In this document: positions 42,965 to 51,850 of the stretch, in pieces | How positions within the stretch are numbered: the first letter of the stretch is position 1 | Layout: each line of letters opens with the position of its first letter | DNA from: Micromonospora inyonensis | GTDB lineage: Bacteria > Actinomycetota > Actinomycetes > Mycobacteriales > Micromonosporaceae | Assembly (NCBI RefSeq): GCF_900091415.1 | Contig: NZ_FMHU01000002.1 | Location: 2,294,001-2,358,000, forward strand | DNA length: 64,000 nt | Reading direction: 5' to 3' | Notes under the pieces: generated by a model | The model's input: only the letters and a program-made list of their open reading frames with translations | What the model was told of the DNA's origin: nothing | Databases searched by the model: none | Translations under genes and position numbers: made by a program

Positions 42965-44072
42965 TCGCTCTGCGTCGATCGGGTCGACGGTGGTCACGGC
43001 GGCGCTGGGGCGGTCCGGCACGACCGCGCTGGCCGCGATCGCGCTGGCCGGCGCGGTCTACTTTCCGGTCACCGCGGCGGTGAACGGGGGTGGTGCGCGG
43101 TGTCCTGCCCTTCGTGTCGTCGGCCGCCGGTGACCGGGCGGACGTGCTCCGCGTGGTCCGCGACGGCACGTGGCTGGCGGTGGCGGTCGGTGTGCCCGGT
43201 GCCGTCGCGGTGTGCGGCGTGCCGCTGCTGGCCCGCGCCGGTGGCGTTCCGGCCGCGACGGTCGCCGCGCTCGGCGTGTTCCCGCTGCTGCTGGCCGGGG
43301 CCGTGCTGCTGGGCTCGGTCGGGGCGATGGCGTCGTCGAGCCTGGTCGGGCTGGGCCGGACGAGGATGGTGATGTGGTCCGGTCTGGTGGCTGCCGGGTG
43401 TGCCGCTGGACTCTCGGCGTTGCTGGTCGCCGGGGTCGGGCCGCTGCCCGCGCTCGGACTGTCCGGTGCCGGGTTCGGCATGCTCGTGGCGAACCTGGCC
43501 GCCTGCGTCATGAACCTGCGCGGTTCGCGCCCGCCTCGGCGGCGCACGGTATCGCCACCTCGCTTGTCGGTCTCCTCTTCACCGCCGCGGTCGCGGTGGG
43601 CCAGGCTGGCGTACCGCTCGTCAGCGGTCGGGCATCGGCCGGCGACCTCCCGGGCGTGCGACGCGGCGTACGGGCCGGACTGATGGTCGCCACCGGCACC
43701 GTCGGCACCCTCTGCGTCCTGCTGGTGGCCCTGCGGCCTGCCGTCCTTCCGGTGTTCACCGACGATCCCGACGTCCGCGCCGTCATGACCGGGCTGCTGC
43801 CGGTCGTGGCGCTGGCCGTCCTCGGCGACGGCTTGCAGGCGGTCCTCGGGTTCGGTCTGACCGGACTGCGGCGCACGACCCCGAGCTTCGTGGTGTTCGC
43901 CGCGATCTACGGCCTCCTCGCCGTGGTCGCGCTGCCGGTCGCGTCGCTCGGCGGCGTCGTCGGCCTCTGGACCGCCCTCGCCGTCGCCAACGCACTGGTC
44001 GCCGTCGGGCAGGGCACCGCGTTCCTCCGGGTCAGCGGTCGCCTGGGGTCGGCGGTGGGAAACGCCCGGTGA
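42965..44072 (+). pseudogene. MATE-family efflux pump (DinF-like), 5'-truncated and frameshifted
   Basis: Membrane segments of a MATE transporter appear in three successive frames: STVVTAALGRSGTTALAAIA, AGAVYFPVTAAVNG; then RGVLPFVSSAAGDRADVLR, GRTRMVMWSGLVAAGCAAGL; then GIATSLVGLLFTAAVAVGQ, GLMVATGTVGTLCVLLVAL and LGFGLTGLRRTTPSFVVFA, to stop 44072. The first shift is an extra G in a G-run (about 43085-43090). The second, near 43525, is probably a deletion. The start codon and first helix are missing. Confidence 0.65.
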
Positions 44073-44111
44073 CCCGCCGCACCCGAGATGCGCCACCCGC
44101 CCGACGATCAC

Positions 44112-44154
44112 GGAACGGGCGCCTGCCTGGCGACCGCGAGGAGGCACCCGTTCC
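44112..44154. terminator. Bidirectional hairpin between MATE and amidase genes
   Basis: GGAACGGG (44112-44119) pairs with CCCGTTCC (44147-44154), with further pairing GCCT-CCT/AGG-GGC inside. Located between convergent 3' ends. Confidence 0.65.
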
Positions 44155-44189
44155 GAGGATCGACCGCCCCATGGCGGGGCCGCTCCGCA

Positions 44190-45302
44190 CTACCGTGGGT
44201 AGCGGTGGTACCAGGGCTGGTACTTCTCGAAGGCGGCGGAAGCGGTGATGACCTCGTCGTCCCGCTTCATGCGACCGACGACCTGCAGACCGACCGGCAG
44301 CTCCGGGCCATTGAGGGGGTTCGGCGCGAAGCCGGCCGGCAGACTCATCGCCGGATGCCCGCTGAAGTTGAGCGGGTAGGTCAAGCACCAGCCGATCTGC
44401 GGATCGACGGCGACCCCGTTGACGGCCGACGGACCGAGGGTGTTGCCGTCGGCCGTGTTCTGGACGCCCACCACGGCGACCGTCGGCGTGACGATGTAGT
44501 CGTACGTGGCCAGGACGGTGTTGAGCTTGTGCAGCACGTCGGCGCGCAGGAAGTCCAGGTGCCGGTACTCCTCGGCCAGGAGGTGCTCCGACCGGTCGAG
44601 CATGGCGGCGAACTGTGGCGTCAGCTCGTCCTTGTGCTCGCGCAGATCCAACGGAATGCCGAACTCCAGGAACAGGTCCCGTGCGTGGCCGTACAGGCCG
44701 GCCTGCATGAGGACCCAGGTGTCGGCGAAGTGCTGACTGGTCAAGGGCCGCCGGTTCCGGCCGCCCAGATCGGTGACCTGGATCTCGTCGAGCCCCAGCT
44801 TCACCTGGTCGACCGTCGCCCCGGCCTTCTGGAATGCCTGGAGTGCCTGGCGGACGACACGCTCGACCGGTGCCTCCACCGGGAAAAGGTCCATGTTGGG
44901 TGAGTAGGCGATGCGCTTGCCCGCGAGCGGAAGCGTGCCGTCCACACCCTTACCGAACGCGGCGACGTAGTCCAGCCGACCGTCCATGCTCAGGGGGTCG
45001 CCCTCGAACGGACCGCTGATGGCCTGCATCAGCATGGCCACGTCCGCCACCGTCCGGGCCATGGGCCCGGGGGTGAAGAACGGCGCCGCAGCGATCGGCG
45101 GGGCGTCCTGCGGCCAGCGGCCGACACTTGGCTTCAGTGCCGCGATGTTGCACATGGCCGCCGGGATACGAACACTGCCGCCCGCGTCGGAGCCCTGGGT
45201 GAGGGCCGTCATGAACGAGGCCACGGCCGCCGCCGCCCCGCCGCTGGAACCACCGGCGTTGAACCGAGGGTCGAACGGAGTGCTCGTCGGGCCGTGGACC
45301 AT
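44190..45302 (-). pseudogene. Amidase-signature enzyme lacking its N-terminus
   Basis: 370 residues beginning inside the family: FNAGGSSGGAAAAVA (amidase signature) and GSDAGGSVRIPA (cis-Ser and nucleophile Ser), then LKPSVGRWP, GPMARTVADVAML, YDYIVTPTVAVVG, LTYPLNFSGHPAMSLPAGF. The catalytic Lys of the Ser-Ser-Lys triad lies in the roughly 100-130 residues missing from the front. The GTG or ATG near 45302 is not a natural start. The frame is joined, at about 45300, to a small membrane-protein gene fragment. Confidence 0.7.
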
Positions 45303-45423
45303 GCCCGCAGCGCGGGCACCACCGTGACTTCACCCGGAACGCGAGGAGCCCGAGCAGGAACCCCGGCACCAGGCCGCCGAACACGATCATCGGCACGATC
45401 TCGGAAACCACCAACACTCTCAT
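45303..45423 (-). pseudogene. Small membrane/zinc-ribbon protein, N-terminal part
   Basis: From ATG 45423: VPMIVFGGLVPGFLLGLLAF (one membrane helix), then RWCPRCGHG, the start of a zinc ribbon. The second CxxC pair is missing because the sequence runs into the amidase remnant. Confidence 0.45.
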
Positions 45424-45557
45424 TTCCTGCCACGGTCAGATGAGGGCAAGACGCAGCAATAGGCGTTCGGCTGAGCGGAGGGCCATGACGGGGACGGGAA
45501 AGCTCCGGATTTGCGCCGTATGGCGTCCCACGACCAGAATCGCGCTCACCCGACCGT

Positions 45558-45587
45558 CTAGTCAACCGGCTATATCCAGAAGACTAG
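45558..45587. promoter_or_regulatory. Inverted repeat CTAGTC-N18-GACTAG
   Basis: Two perfect 6-nt arms around an AT-rich spacer (GGCTATATCC inside), 25 nt upstream of the small HTH gene. Possible operator of that gene or a recombination site. Confidence 0.4.
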
Positions 45588-45599
45588 CAGAAGTCTGCC

Positions 45600-45605
45600 T
45601 ACGTT
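45600..45605 (+). promoter_or_regulatory. Leaderless -10 box (TACGTT) for the small HTH gene
   Basis: TANNNT hexamer 6 nt upstream of GTG 45612, supporting this GTG rather than the later ATG 45636 as start. Confidence 0.5.
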
Positions 45606-45611
45606 CAAGGC

Positions 45612-45818
45612 GTGGACCGTGGGCCAGGCCGCCTGATGGGGCCCTATGAGATTGCGCAGCGCCTCGGCGTCTCGCGGCAGCGGTTCCAGCAGCTTGCCCG
45701 GTATCCCACCTTCCCGAAGCCGTACCAGGAGCTACGGGGCATGAAGGTGTGGTTGGCCGAGGACATCGAGGATTGGATCGCCAAACATCGCCAGCCTCGG
45801 CCCACCGACGAGGACTGA
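45612..45818 (+). CDS. Small AlpA/excisionase-like HTH protein
   Basis: 68 aa from GTG 45612. The fold-defining HTH is GPYEIAQRLGVSRQRFQQLA, followed by TFPKPYQELRGMKVWLAEDI and EDWIAKH, the AlpA/MerR-like excisionase pattern. Such proteins act as excision factors or regulators of mobile elements and as small actinomycete regulators. No integrase is within the window. The 3' neighbour is a decayed glycosyltransferase. Confidence 0.7.
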   Translation: MDRGPGRLMGPYEIAQRLGVSRQRFQQLARYPTFPKPYQELRGMKVWLAEDIEDWIAKHRQPRPTDED

Positions 45819-45839
45819 TAGCCGCCCCGTCAAGTGGTT

Positions 45840-46602
45840 CGCGATGGCCCGCGCAGCAATTCGCGAGATCGGCGCTGCCGCTCCTCCGGTCCCCCGATGC
45901 CCACCTCCGCCATGGCGTACACGGCCACCACGGGCAGCCGAGCATCCCGCTGCGATGTCTCTCACGTGAGGATCGACGGTCTCCCCGGAAAGCACGACCA
46001 GCGCCGCAGCCCGGACGAAGCAGTTCAGGGACCAGAACAGCTGCCAGGAGAGGGGGATACGGAAGAGATCGAAGCCGCAGGACGCGAAGGTGGGGTACCG
46101 GCCGTCCTGGAAGCCGGCGGAGGTGCCCAGCGTAGGGACGATCTCCTCCGGCGTACGAGAACCGACCGCGTCGGCCTCCAGCGCGGGGAACGGGTCGTCG
46201 GGTCGGTAGCCGTAGGTGTACTCGGGCACCGCCCGGGGCCGGCCGGGGCGCTGGTGGGCGGCGAGGTGCGCGGCGAGGAAGTCGGGTCCGGGGAGCACGC
46301 CGGTGTCGACGATGACGAGATGCCACCGCTGGCGAGCCGGGTGCCGGCCTTGCGGGCGGCGGCGCGAAAGCCGAGGTCGTCCTGGTGGTGCTAGCGCAGT
46401 GACAGGCGCTCGGTGAACGCCTCCACTGTCTCCCGGGTGTCGTCGGTCGATCCGTCGTCGGCGACCACGACCTCGAACCTGCTCCTCGGCATCCGCTGGT
46501 CGGCCAGCGCCGTGAGGGTGTGCGGTGCAGCAGAGCAGACCGGACAGGACAGCCGTGGACCGGGAACCGACGCCCCGACCGGGAGCCTCGCTGCTGTCAT
46601 CC
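45840..46602 (-). pseudogene. GT2-family glycosyltransferase, decayed
   Basis: Pieces in order: a start at ATG 46602 (TAARLPVGASVPGPRLS), a short deletion, then QRMPRSRFEVVVADDGSTDD (GT-A fold start with DDGS), TRETVEAF, an in-frame TAG at about 46391, GFRAAARKAGTRLASG, a one-base shift near 46335, then LVIVDTGVLPGPDFLAAHL (DxD-like region), TFASCGFDLFRIPLSWQLF and LNCFVRAAALVVLSGE. The tail is unreadable beyond about 45900. The ISL3 copy lies directly in front of its start codon. Confidence 0.6.
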
Positions 46603-46603
46603 C

Positions 46604-47383
46604 GGCTCTTCGAAGTTGAGCGGGGTTCGTGGCCGAAGTCGACCCGAGCGTGAAGGGCTCGCAGCTCATCGGTGATCATCTGAGTGTCGAATTCGGATGG
46701 TCACAAGTGAAAAGCTGCGAGCATGGTCAACGATACGACCCGGCTGCTGGGTCTGGACGGCCTGGTGGCTGAGCGAGTCGAACTGGACGACACGGGTGTC
46801 CCGGTGGTGCACCTGTCCACCGGTTGTGAGCAGGCGCGATGCTGCCCGCAGTGTGGGCAGCGGGCGGCGCGGGTGAAGCAGTGGGCCACGACCCGGCCAC
46901 GGGATCTGCCGGTCGGCGGCCGGCCGGTGCGGCTGCGCTGGCGCAAACGGCGCTGGTACTGCCCGACCCCGGCCTGTCCGCGCAAGTCGTTCACCGAGCA
47001 GGTCCCTCAGGTCCCGGCCCGTTCCCGGTTGACCACCCGGTTGCGGCAGGCGGCCGGTGCGGCGGTCGCCGACGGTGGCCGTACGATCGTGCAGGCCGCC
47101 CGAGATCACGGCGTCTCATGGCCGGTCGTCGCGCAGGCGTTCACCGCCCACGCGACCGCGGTGCTGCCGGATGAGCCGGAGCCGGTCACGATGCTCGGCA
47201 TCGACGAGGTTCGCCGCGGCAAGCCCCGCTGGGCCTGGGACGAGCAGGCCTGCTCGTGGACCACGACCACGGACCGGTGGCACGTCGGCTTCGTGGATCT
47301 GTCCGGCGGACAGGGTCTGCTTGCCCAGGTGGAGTGCCGCACCACCGCGCGGACACCTCAACCCAGCCTAAACTCGAAGAGCC
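46604..47383 (+). mobile_element. ISL3-family element, internally deleted (copy A, 780 bp)
   Basis: Inverted repeats at 46604-46627 and 47360-47383 (about 19 of 24 match, outer 10 bases GGCTCTTCGA identical). It carries the 5' half of a transposase and then only its last eight codons (GHLNPA then TAA). A full ISL3 element is about 1.4-1.6 kb. Confidence 0.7.
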
Positions 47384-47388
47384 TGTAA
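46723..47388 (+). pseudogene. ISL3 transposase, N-terminal half
   Basis: 221 codons from ATG 46723. The zinc-ribbon region ARCCPQCGQRAARVKQWATT and WYCPTPACPRKSF is followed by the HTH (IVQAARDHGVSWPVVAQAF) and the first catalytic Asp context VTMLGIDEVRRGKPRW, typical of ISL3 DDE transposases. Soon after VECRTTAR the frame jumps into the DNA of the element's right end. The other catalytic acids are absent. Confidence 0.8.
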
Positions 47389-47498
47389 GGGCCGCAGCTG
47401 CTTGGTCGGCGAACATGCCTTCTGCCGCCAGGTGCCGTCGGTGTACCACTCGTAGAGGCAACGGCGTTGCCTTGCCTATTCCCGCTGCCCCGCCAGAG

Positions 47499-49280
47499 TC
47501 ACTCGCCTTGAGGGGGCGGGAAGTTCGATTCCTGGTACCCGCCGCGATACCGCCTCGCTGCGACCGGCGGTGCAGTGGGTTGCTTGAGGACGAACCGAGC
47601 GAGCGCCTGCTGAAAGTCGCTACCGGCGAAGTCCCGGAAGATGGTGGAGAGCTCGGCTCGCGATGTCGCGGCTTCGGCCTCGGCGCTTGGGGCGTCGCTC
47701 ACCTTTATGACGCGCCGATCGACCTGGGCGCCGTAGTTCCTGCTGAACTCCACGATCCATTCGGTGAGCGCGGGCCCGGTGAGTCCAGCAGGAGCGAGGT
47801 AGTCCACCAAGCCCTGTCGGTGGGCCTGGTAGGCACTCAGGGGCAGGCACTCATTGAGAAGGGCATGCCGGTCTGCTGGGTCTGGCATGCGCCCGGGCAG
47901 CGTCAACGTGTGGTACTCGGAGCCGGTGAGCCCGCCCATGCTCTTGTAGTGGTAGTTGAGGACCCGCCCCTCCTCGGCGACCACCACGCTTCCGCAAAGG
48001 GAAAGGAAAGCCCCACCCGCACCAGCATCCCCGTCCGCGACCACGATGACCTGCCGCCCCGCGCGGCGCAGGCGGAACAGCACCTCAGCGACCTCGTTGA
48101 TCGCCGAGATGTTGCGCCGCGCCTCGGCCTGCATGGGGAAGCCACAGCCCGGATCCGAAGCGTAGATGTGGTTTAGGTGGATCCCGTTGCCGAACGGGTC
48201 GGCGCCACCTCCGCGCAGTACGACTCGACGGATGTCCGGCAGCCGCTCGACGTGCGCAAGCGCCCTCGTGACACGTTGACAGAACTCCGTAGACCAGGCG
48301 CCGTTGTACGCGGCGGCGGTGACGATAGCCAGGGTGGTGTCGGGGAAGGACATCCGTATCGGACGGTACCCTGGCCTCGGTCCCTGCCCGGTCCACCGCA
48401 AGGGCAGGTACCGCCCTTGCTGACCGATCCATACGGCAGCGGGAAGCTTGAACGTGGGACCGTGCTGGGCAGGAGGCTTGGGCTTGACGTAGCCGACCCA
48501 CACACTCTCCCGGTACCCGTCCCCAGTGCGCATGCCCACGGCCACCCGGATGGCCCCGTTCGGCTGCCACTCCACCACGTCACCTGGGTCCGCGTTCCCG
48601 TTGACCGGCCCGCCCAGGTGGACGTCATACACGTACACCTGGTGGCCGGCCAACTCGGTGAGCACCCCAGGGCTGCCGTCCCGGGCAGCGGCGTTCCAGA
48701 CGATGTCCTCCGCCGACATAGTCCAGTGAATCTCGCAGTCTCGCTGGCGCATCGGGTCGTTCCACCGGCCCAGCACGTCCGGCTGGGACTCGTCGAGCGG
48801 CATCGGGGCCCCGAGCCCGGCCAGCACGTGGTCGATGCCGGCGAGGAACGCAGCCCGGTTCAGGTGGGAGTACAGCCAACTCTTGGTCGCCGGCCAGGAC
48901 GGATAGGGAAAACTCGTGGTGTGAACCACCGGACCGGTGTCCCACCCCTCCTCGGCGAGGAGGACGGTGTTCCCACCGAGCGGATCCCGGCGAACCCGTC
49001 CCCAGTCGATGGAGGACGGCCCCCGGTCGCCCAAGCGCCCCGGATGGTTGATGAGGACCCGATGGTAGAGCTCCGCAGGCACCCGCTTGGTCAAGGTGGG
49101 AGCTATCACGATGTCCGGGGCATGCTGACCTACCGCTGCGATCATGTCCTCAGAGGTCGATGCCGGGTGAAAAGCGGTTTGGACACGCCGATCCCGTAGG
49201 TGACAGTACGCGGCCATCGTGGCTCCGCCGAACCCGTCGGACAGCAAGAGAACCTTGCGGTCCCCATACGGCACGTTCAA
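47499..49280 (-). CDS. hypX: HypX/HoxX-like protein (formyl-THF transferase domain + crotonase domain)
   Basis: 593 aa from TTG 49280 (GAGGTGAG about 8 nt upstream; GTG 49274 is an alternative). Residues 1-270: a formyltransferase-like part with LINHPGRLGDRGPSSIDWG, GWDTGPVV and LGRWNDPMRQRDCEIHW. Residues about 310-560: an enoyl-CoA-hydratase-fold part with VVLRGGGADPFGNGIHL, VIVVADGDAGAGGAFLSLCG, RVLNYHYKSMGGLTGSEYHT. HypX makes CO for the active site of oxygen-tolerant [NiFe] hydrogenases from formyl-THF through formyl-CoA. No hydrogenase or hyp genes occur in the window, so this copy is an orphan, perhaps with a different formyl- or CO-donating role. It is flanked by ISL3 remnants. Confidence 0.8.
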   Translation of the reverse strand: MNVPYGDRKVLLLSDGFGGATMAAYCHLRDRRVQTAFHPASTSEDMIAAVGQHAPDIVIAPTLTKRVPAELYHRVLINHPGRLGDRGPSSIDWGRVRRDPLGGNTVLLAEEGWDTGPVVHTTSFPYPSWPATKSWLYSHLNRAAFLAGIDHVLAGLGAPMPLDESQPDVLGRWNDPMRQRDCEIHWTMSAEDIVWNAAARDGSPGVLTELAGHQVYVYDVHLGGPVNGNADPGDVVEWQPNGAIRVAVGMRTGDGYRESVWVGYVKPKPPAQHGPTFKLPAAVWIGQQGRYLPLRWTGQGPRPGYRPIRMSFPDTTLAIVTAAAYNGAWSTEFCQRVTRALAHVERLPDIRRVVLRGGGADPFGNGIHLNHIYASDPGCGFPMQAEARRNISAINEVAEVLFRLRRAGRQVIVVADGDAGAGGAFLSLCGSVVVAEEGRVLNYHYKSMGGLTGSEYHTLTLPGRMPDPADRHALLNECLPLSAYQAHRQGLVDYLAPAGLTGPALTEWIVEFSRNYGAQVDRRVIKVSDAPSAEAEAATSRAELSTIFRDFAGSDFQQALARFVLKQPTAPPVAARRYRGGYQESNFPPPQGE

Positions 49281-49362
49281 GAACGCTCACCTCACCTGGG
49301 TCCGCCGCGCCAGTAGGCGACCGGGGTAGCCACGTGGCCTGACTGGCCGGTCAGTGCATGAT

Positions 49363-49958
49363 GGTCTCAAATTCAACGGGGGTCAACCGGAGGAATGCTC
49401 AGAACCTGTGGATCGGCCGGGAAGGGGCGTACCTTCCCGGCGATCGACTCGTGTAGGTCTCGAGCAAGGCCGACGTTGCAGCGTCGGTCGGGAAGGCACG
49501 CCCGTGCTGACTGTAGTCGCCGAGGACGGGCAGCGACGCGAGCGGCAAACACATCGACCGCCTCGTCGACACCCTCCCGGCGGCACTCGGTGTTCCGATC
49601 CTGACCGCGTGGAACGCGAAAGAGGACCTGCTCGACCTGCTCGCCGTCGCCCACACCCAGCCGAACCGGGAACACGTCCACCGACTGCTGCACCGCTTCT
49701 ATTGCCCGCTGCGCCGCCACTGACCTGCCCGAACGCCACCGCCTCGCCACCACCATCGTGACCTGGTGGCCGCACATCCACGCGTTCCTGATCACCGGAA
49801 TCACCAACGCCGGCTCCGAAGGCACCAACCGCGTCATCAGGACGATCGCCCGTGACGCCTACGGCGTTCGCAACCCCGACAACCAGCGACTACGCACCCG
49901 CACCGCCACCACCCGACGCCACCGCGGACACCTCAACCCCGCTTAATTTCGAGGAGCC
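49363..49958 (+). mobile_element. ISL3-family element, 3' half with frameshifts (copy B)
   Basis: The right inverted repeat ends at 49958. A degenerate left-end-like sequence is at 49363-49384. Between them the C-terminal part of an ISL3 transposase is readable in pieces: HIDRLVDTLPAALGVPI, WNAKEDLLDLLAVAHTQPN, then after a shift TTIVTWWPHIHAFLITGITN, AGSEGTNRVIRTIARDAYG, RNPDNQRLR and RGHLNPA to TAA. It includes the terminal Glu region (AGSEGTN). Confidence 0.7.
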
Positions 49959-50042
49959 GTCATTCCCTGCCGCGATAGGACTGTCCATCGGCGCCGGACC
50001 ACCGCCGGACGGACGCGACCGTCGACACGGCACGATGGACAC

Positions 50043-50786
50043 GTGGACATCGAGCCGATCGCCCCCGCGCCGGGGCGGGCGTTCCGCCGGGCGGTTCTCC
50101 GGCAGCGGTGGGAGGACGTCACCTTCCTGCACTGGGCGGTGGCGCCGGAGGTCGTCGCGCCCCTGCTGCCCGCCGGCACCCACCCGGACACCCTCGACGG
50201 GGTCAGCTACGTCGGCCTGGTCGGTTTCCGGATGGTCGGGCTGGGCCCGGGACGCGGTCCGGGGGTGCCGTATCTCGGCAGCTTCTGGGAGACGAACGTG
50301 CGCCTCTACTCCGTCGACGACACCGGCCGGCGGGCGGTGGTGTTCCGCTCCCTCGACGCGTCCCGGATGGTCCCGGTGCTGGTCGCGCGGGTGTCCCTGC
50401 AGCTGCCGTACCTGTGGTCGGCGATGCGGCTGGACCGAGACGGTGACCGCTACACGTACCTCTGCCGGCGACGCTGGCCCGGGCCGGTCGGCGCGACGAG
50501 CCGGATGACGGTCCGGGTGGGTGGGCCGATCGACGACCCCACTCCGCTGGAGCACTTCCTCACCGCCCGGTGGGCGCTGCACACCCGGGCGTACGGACGG
50601 ACGCTGCGGCTGCCCAACTGGCATCCGCGCTGGCCGTTGCACCGGTCCGAGCTGCTGCACCTGGACGACGAGCTGGTCACTGCCGCCGGGCTACCGGCCC
50701 CGGTCGGCCCGCCGGTGAGCGTGCTCCACTCCCCCGGCGTGCCGGTGGTGTTCGGCCCACCGGTCACCCTGCCCCGCCCCGGCTGA
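50043..50786 (+). CDS. DUF2071 (YqjF-like) protein
   Basis: 247 aa from GTG 50043. Family blocks: QRWEDVTFLHWAVAPEVVAP, LLPAGTHPDTLDGVSYVGLV, FRMVGLG, GSFWETNVRLYSVDD, RRAVVFRSLDASR and FLTARWALHTRAYG. DUF2071 proteins are small cytosolic proteins related to acetoacetate-decarboxylase-like folds, without proven activity. Monocistronic, following the ISL3 remnant. Confidence 0.8.
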   Translation: MDIEPIAPAPGRAFRRAVLRQRWEDVTFLHWAVAPEVVAPLLPAGTHPDTLDGVSYVGLVGFRMVGLGPGRGPGVPYLGSFWETNVRLYSVDDTGRRAVVFRSLDASRMVPVLVARVSLQLPYLWSAMRLDRDGDRYTYLCRRRWPGPVGATSRMTVRVGGPIDDPTPLEHFLTARWALHTRAYGRTLRLPNWHPRWPLHRSELLHLDDELVTAAGLPAPVGPPVSVLHSPGVPVVFGPPVTLPRPG

Positions 50787-50799
50787 CGGCAGCGCCTCA

Positions 50800-50831
50800 A
50801 CCGGAGCGGGGCAGGGTCGCGACGCTCCGGT
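50800..50831. terminator. Hairpin between DUF2071 and the GH43-type gene
   Basis: ACCGGAGCG (50800-50808) pairs with CGCTCCGGT (50823-50831) in the convergent interval, touching the stop codon of the minus-strand gene. Confidence 0.55.
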
Positions 50832-51850
50832 CAGACGGCGCGGGCGATGCAGATCCGGGCATCGAGGCGGGGACCGGCCTCGTAGATCATGTACGAGACG
50901 CCACCGTCGGTGCCGAACGCGGGCGCGGCGACCCGGCCGTTGTCCGAGGCGATCGGGGAGTGGAAGACACCGAGGTGCACCTCCCGGTCGAAGTTGTTGC
51001 CGACCTCGGTGAGACGCATGCGGCCGTCGTTGCCGTGGTACACCACGTACGTGCTGCCGTTGCGGTGCAGCAGGTGCGGCGCGGAGATGTCGGTCAGCCC
51101 GTCGGCGGCCGGGGAGATCAGCGGGTTCGGGGAGAACTGCCACTGGTCCCAGCCGTTCGGCGACCAGCCCCAAAAGATCTTGCGGGCGCCTGGGCCGATG
51201 GTGTGCAGGCCCATGAAGAGCATCACGTACTTGTTGTTCTTCCCGGCGACCTGGTGGGCGAAGACCCGGGCGTAGGACGTCTCGGTGGTGTTCGGCACCA
51301 GCCTGGTGCTCAGGATCGGCGTCTCGTTGGTGAAGTTGATGCCGTCCCGGGACCGGGCCACCCGGGTGGTGGTGTTCTCACCGTGGAAGTAGAGGAAGAA
51401 CTCCTGACTGGACTCGTTCCACACCACGTGCGGTGAGGAGACGTGGCTGACCGTGGTGGTGGGCAGCACCCGGTCGACGATCGGGTTCCCCGGGTACTCG
51501 GTGTACGGGCCCTCCAGGCGGTCGGCGTAGGCGAGGCAGATGCCGCCGGGCGCATCGTGCGGGGCGTAGTAGAGGTAGTAGCGGCCCCGGGCGCCGGAGA
51601 TCTTGTCGTAGACGCCGCGTACGCACGGGAAGATGAACTCCCCGGTCGGGTTGTAGCGCAGCGGTACGGCGAAGGCGTCGCGGACGTACCGGTAGCTGGG
51701 GAATCCGGCCGGTCCGGCGAGCGCGGGGGTGCTGGCCAGGGCGCCACCGAGTGCGGTGCCGGCTGCCGTGGCGGTGCCCAGCAGGGCGGCGCCGCGCAGC
51801 ACGGTGCGGCGGCTCAGCGCGGCTGGTGGGGTCGGGGAGCGGTCGTCCAT
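50831..51850 (-). CDS. Tat-exported GH43-like five-bladed-propeller glycosidase
   Basis: 339 aa from ATG 51850. Twin-arginine signal SRRTVLRGAALLGTATAAG (residues 13-31), then mature propeller blades: YLYYAPHDAPGGICLAYADR, YTEYPGNPIVDR, VSSPHVVWNESSQEFFLYFH, ARSRDGINFTNETPILS, DISAPHLLHRNGSTYVVYHG. The repeated SPH / APH with following WNE, and alternating D/E residues, recall GH43/GH117-type arabinanase-like propellers, but I cannot assign the catalytic triad with certainty. It diverges from lacI with two LacI operators in between, so it likely supplies the sugar used by the neighbouring ABC importer. Confidence 0.7.
   Translation of the reverse strand: MDDRSPTPPAALSRRTVLRGAALLGTATAAGTALGGALASTPALAGPAGFPSYRYVRDAFAVPLRYNPTGEFIFPCVRGVYDKISGARGRYYLYYAPHDAPGGICLAYADRLEGPYTEYPGNPIVDRVLPTTTVSHVSSPHVVWNESSQEFFLYFHGENTTTRVARSRDGINFTNETPILSTRLVPNTTETSYARVFAHQVAGKNNKYVMLFMGLHTIGPGARKIFWGWSPNGWDQWQFSPNPLISPAADGLTDISAPHLLHRNGSTYVVYHGNDGRMRLTEVGNNFDREVHLGVFHSPIASDNGRVAAPAFGTDGGVSYMIYEAGPRLDARICIARAV

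Larger units (their letters stand above)
46596..49966. mobile_element. Composite-transposon-like structure: two decayed ISL3 copies around an orphan hypX
   Basis: The left end at 46604 and right end at 49958 carry related inverted repeats (GGCTCTTCGA and, on the other strand, GGCTCCTCGA; about 21 of 24 positions agree). They are flanked outside by GTCATCCC (46596-46603) and GTCATTCC (49959-49966), an 8-nt direct repeat with one mismatch, the length ISL3 elements generate. Inside: ISL3 copy A, a 2-kb hypX-like gene, ISL3 copy B. Both transposases are broken. Confidence 0.5.

Noticed and set aside
47384..49362. A full hydrogenase maturation locus around hypX
   Set aside because: The neighbouring sequence holds only ISL3 remnants; no hyp, hup or hox gene is present within the window.
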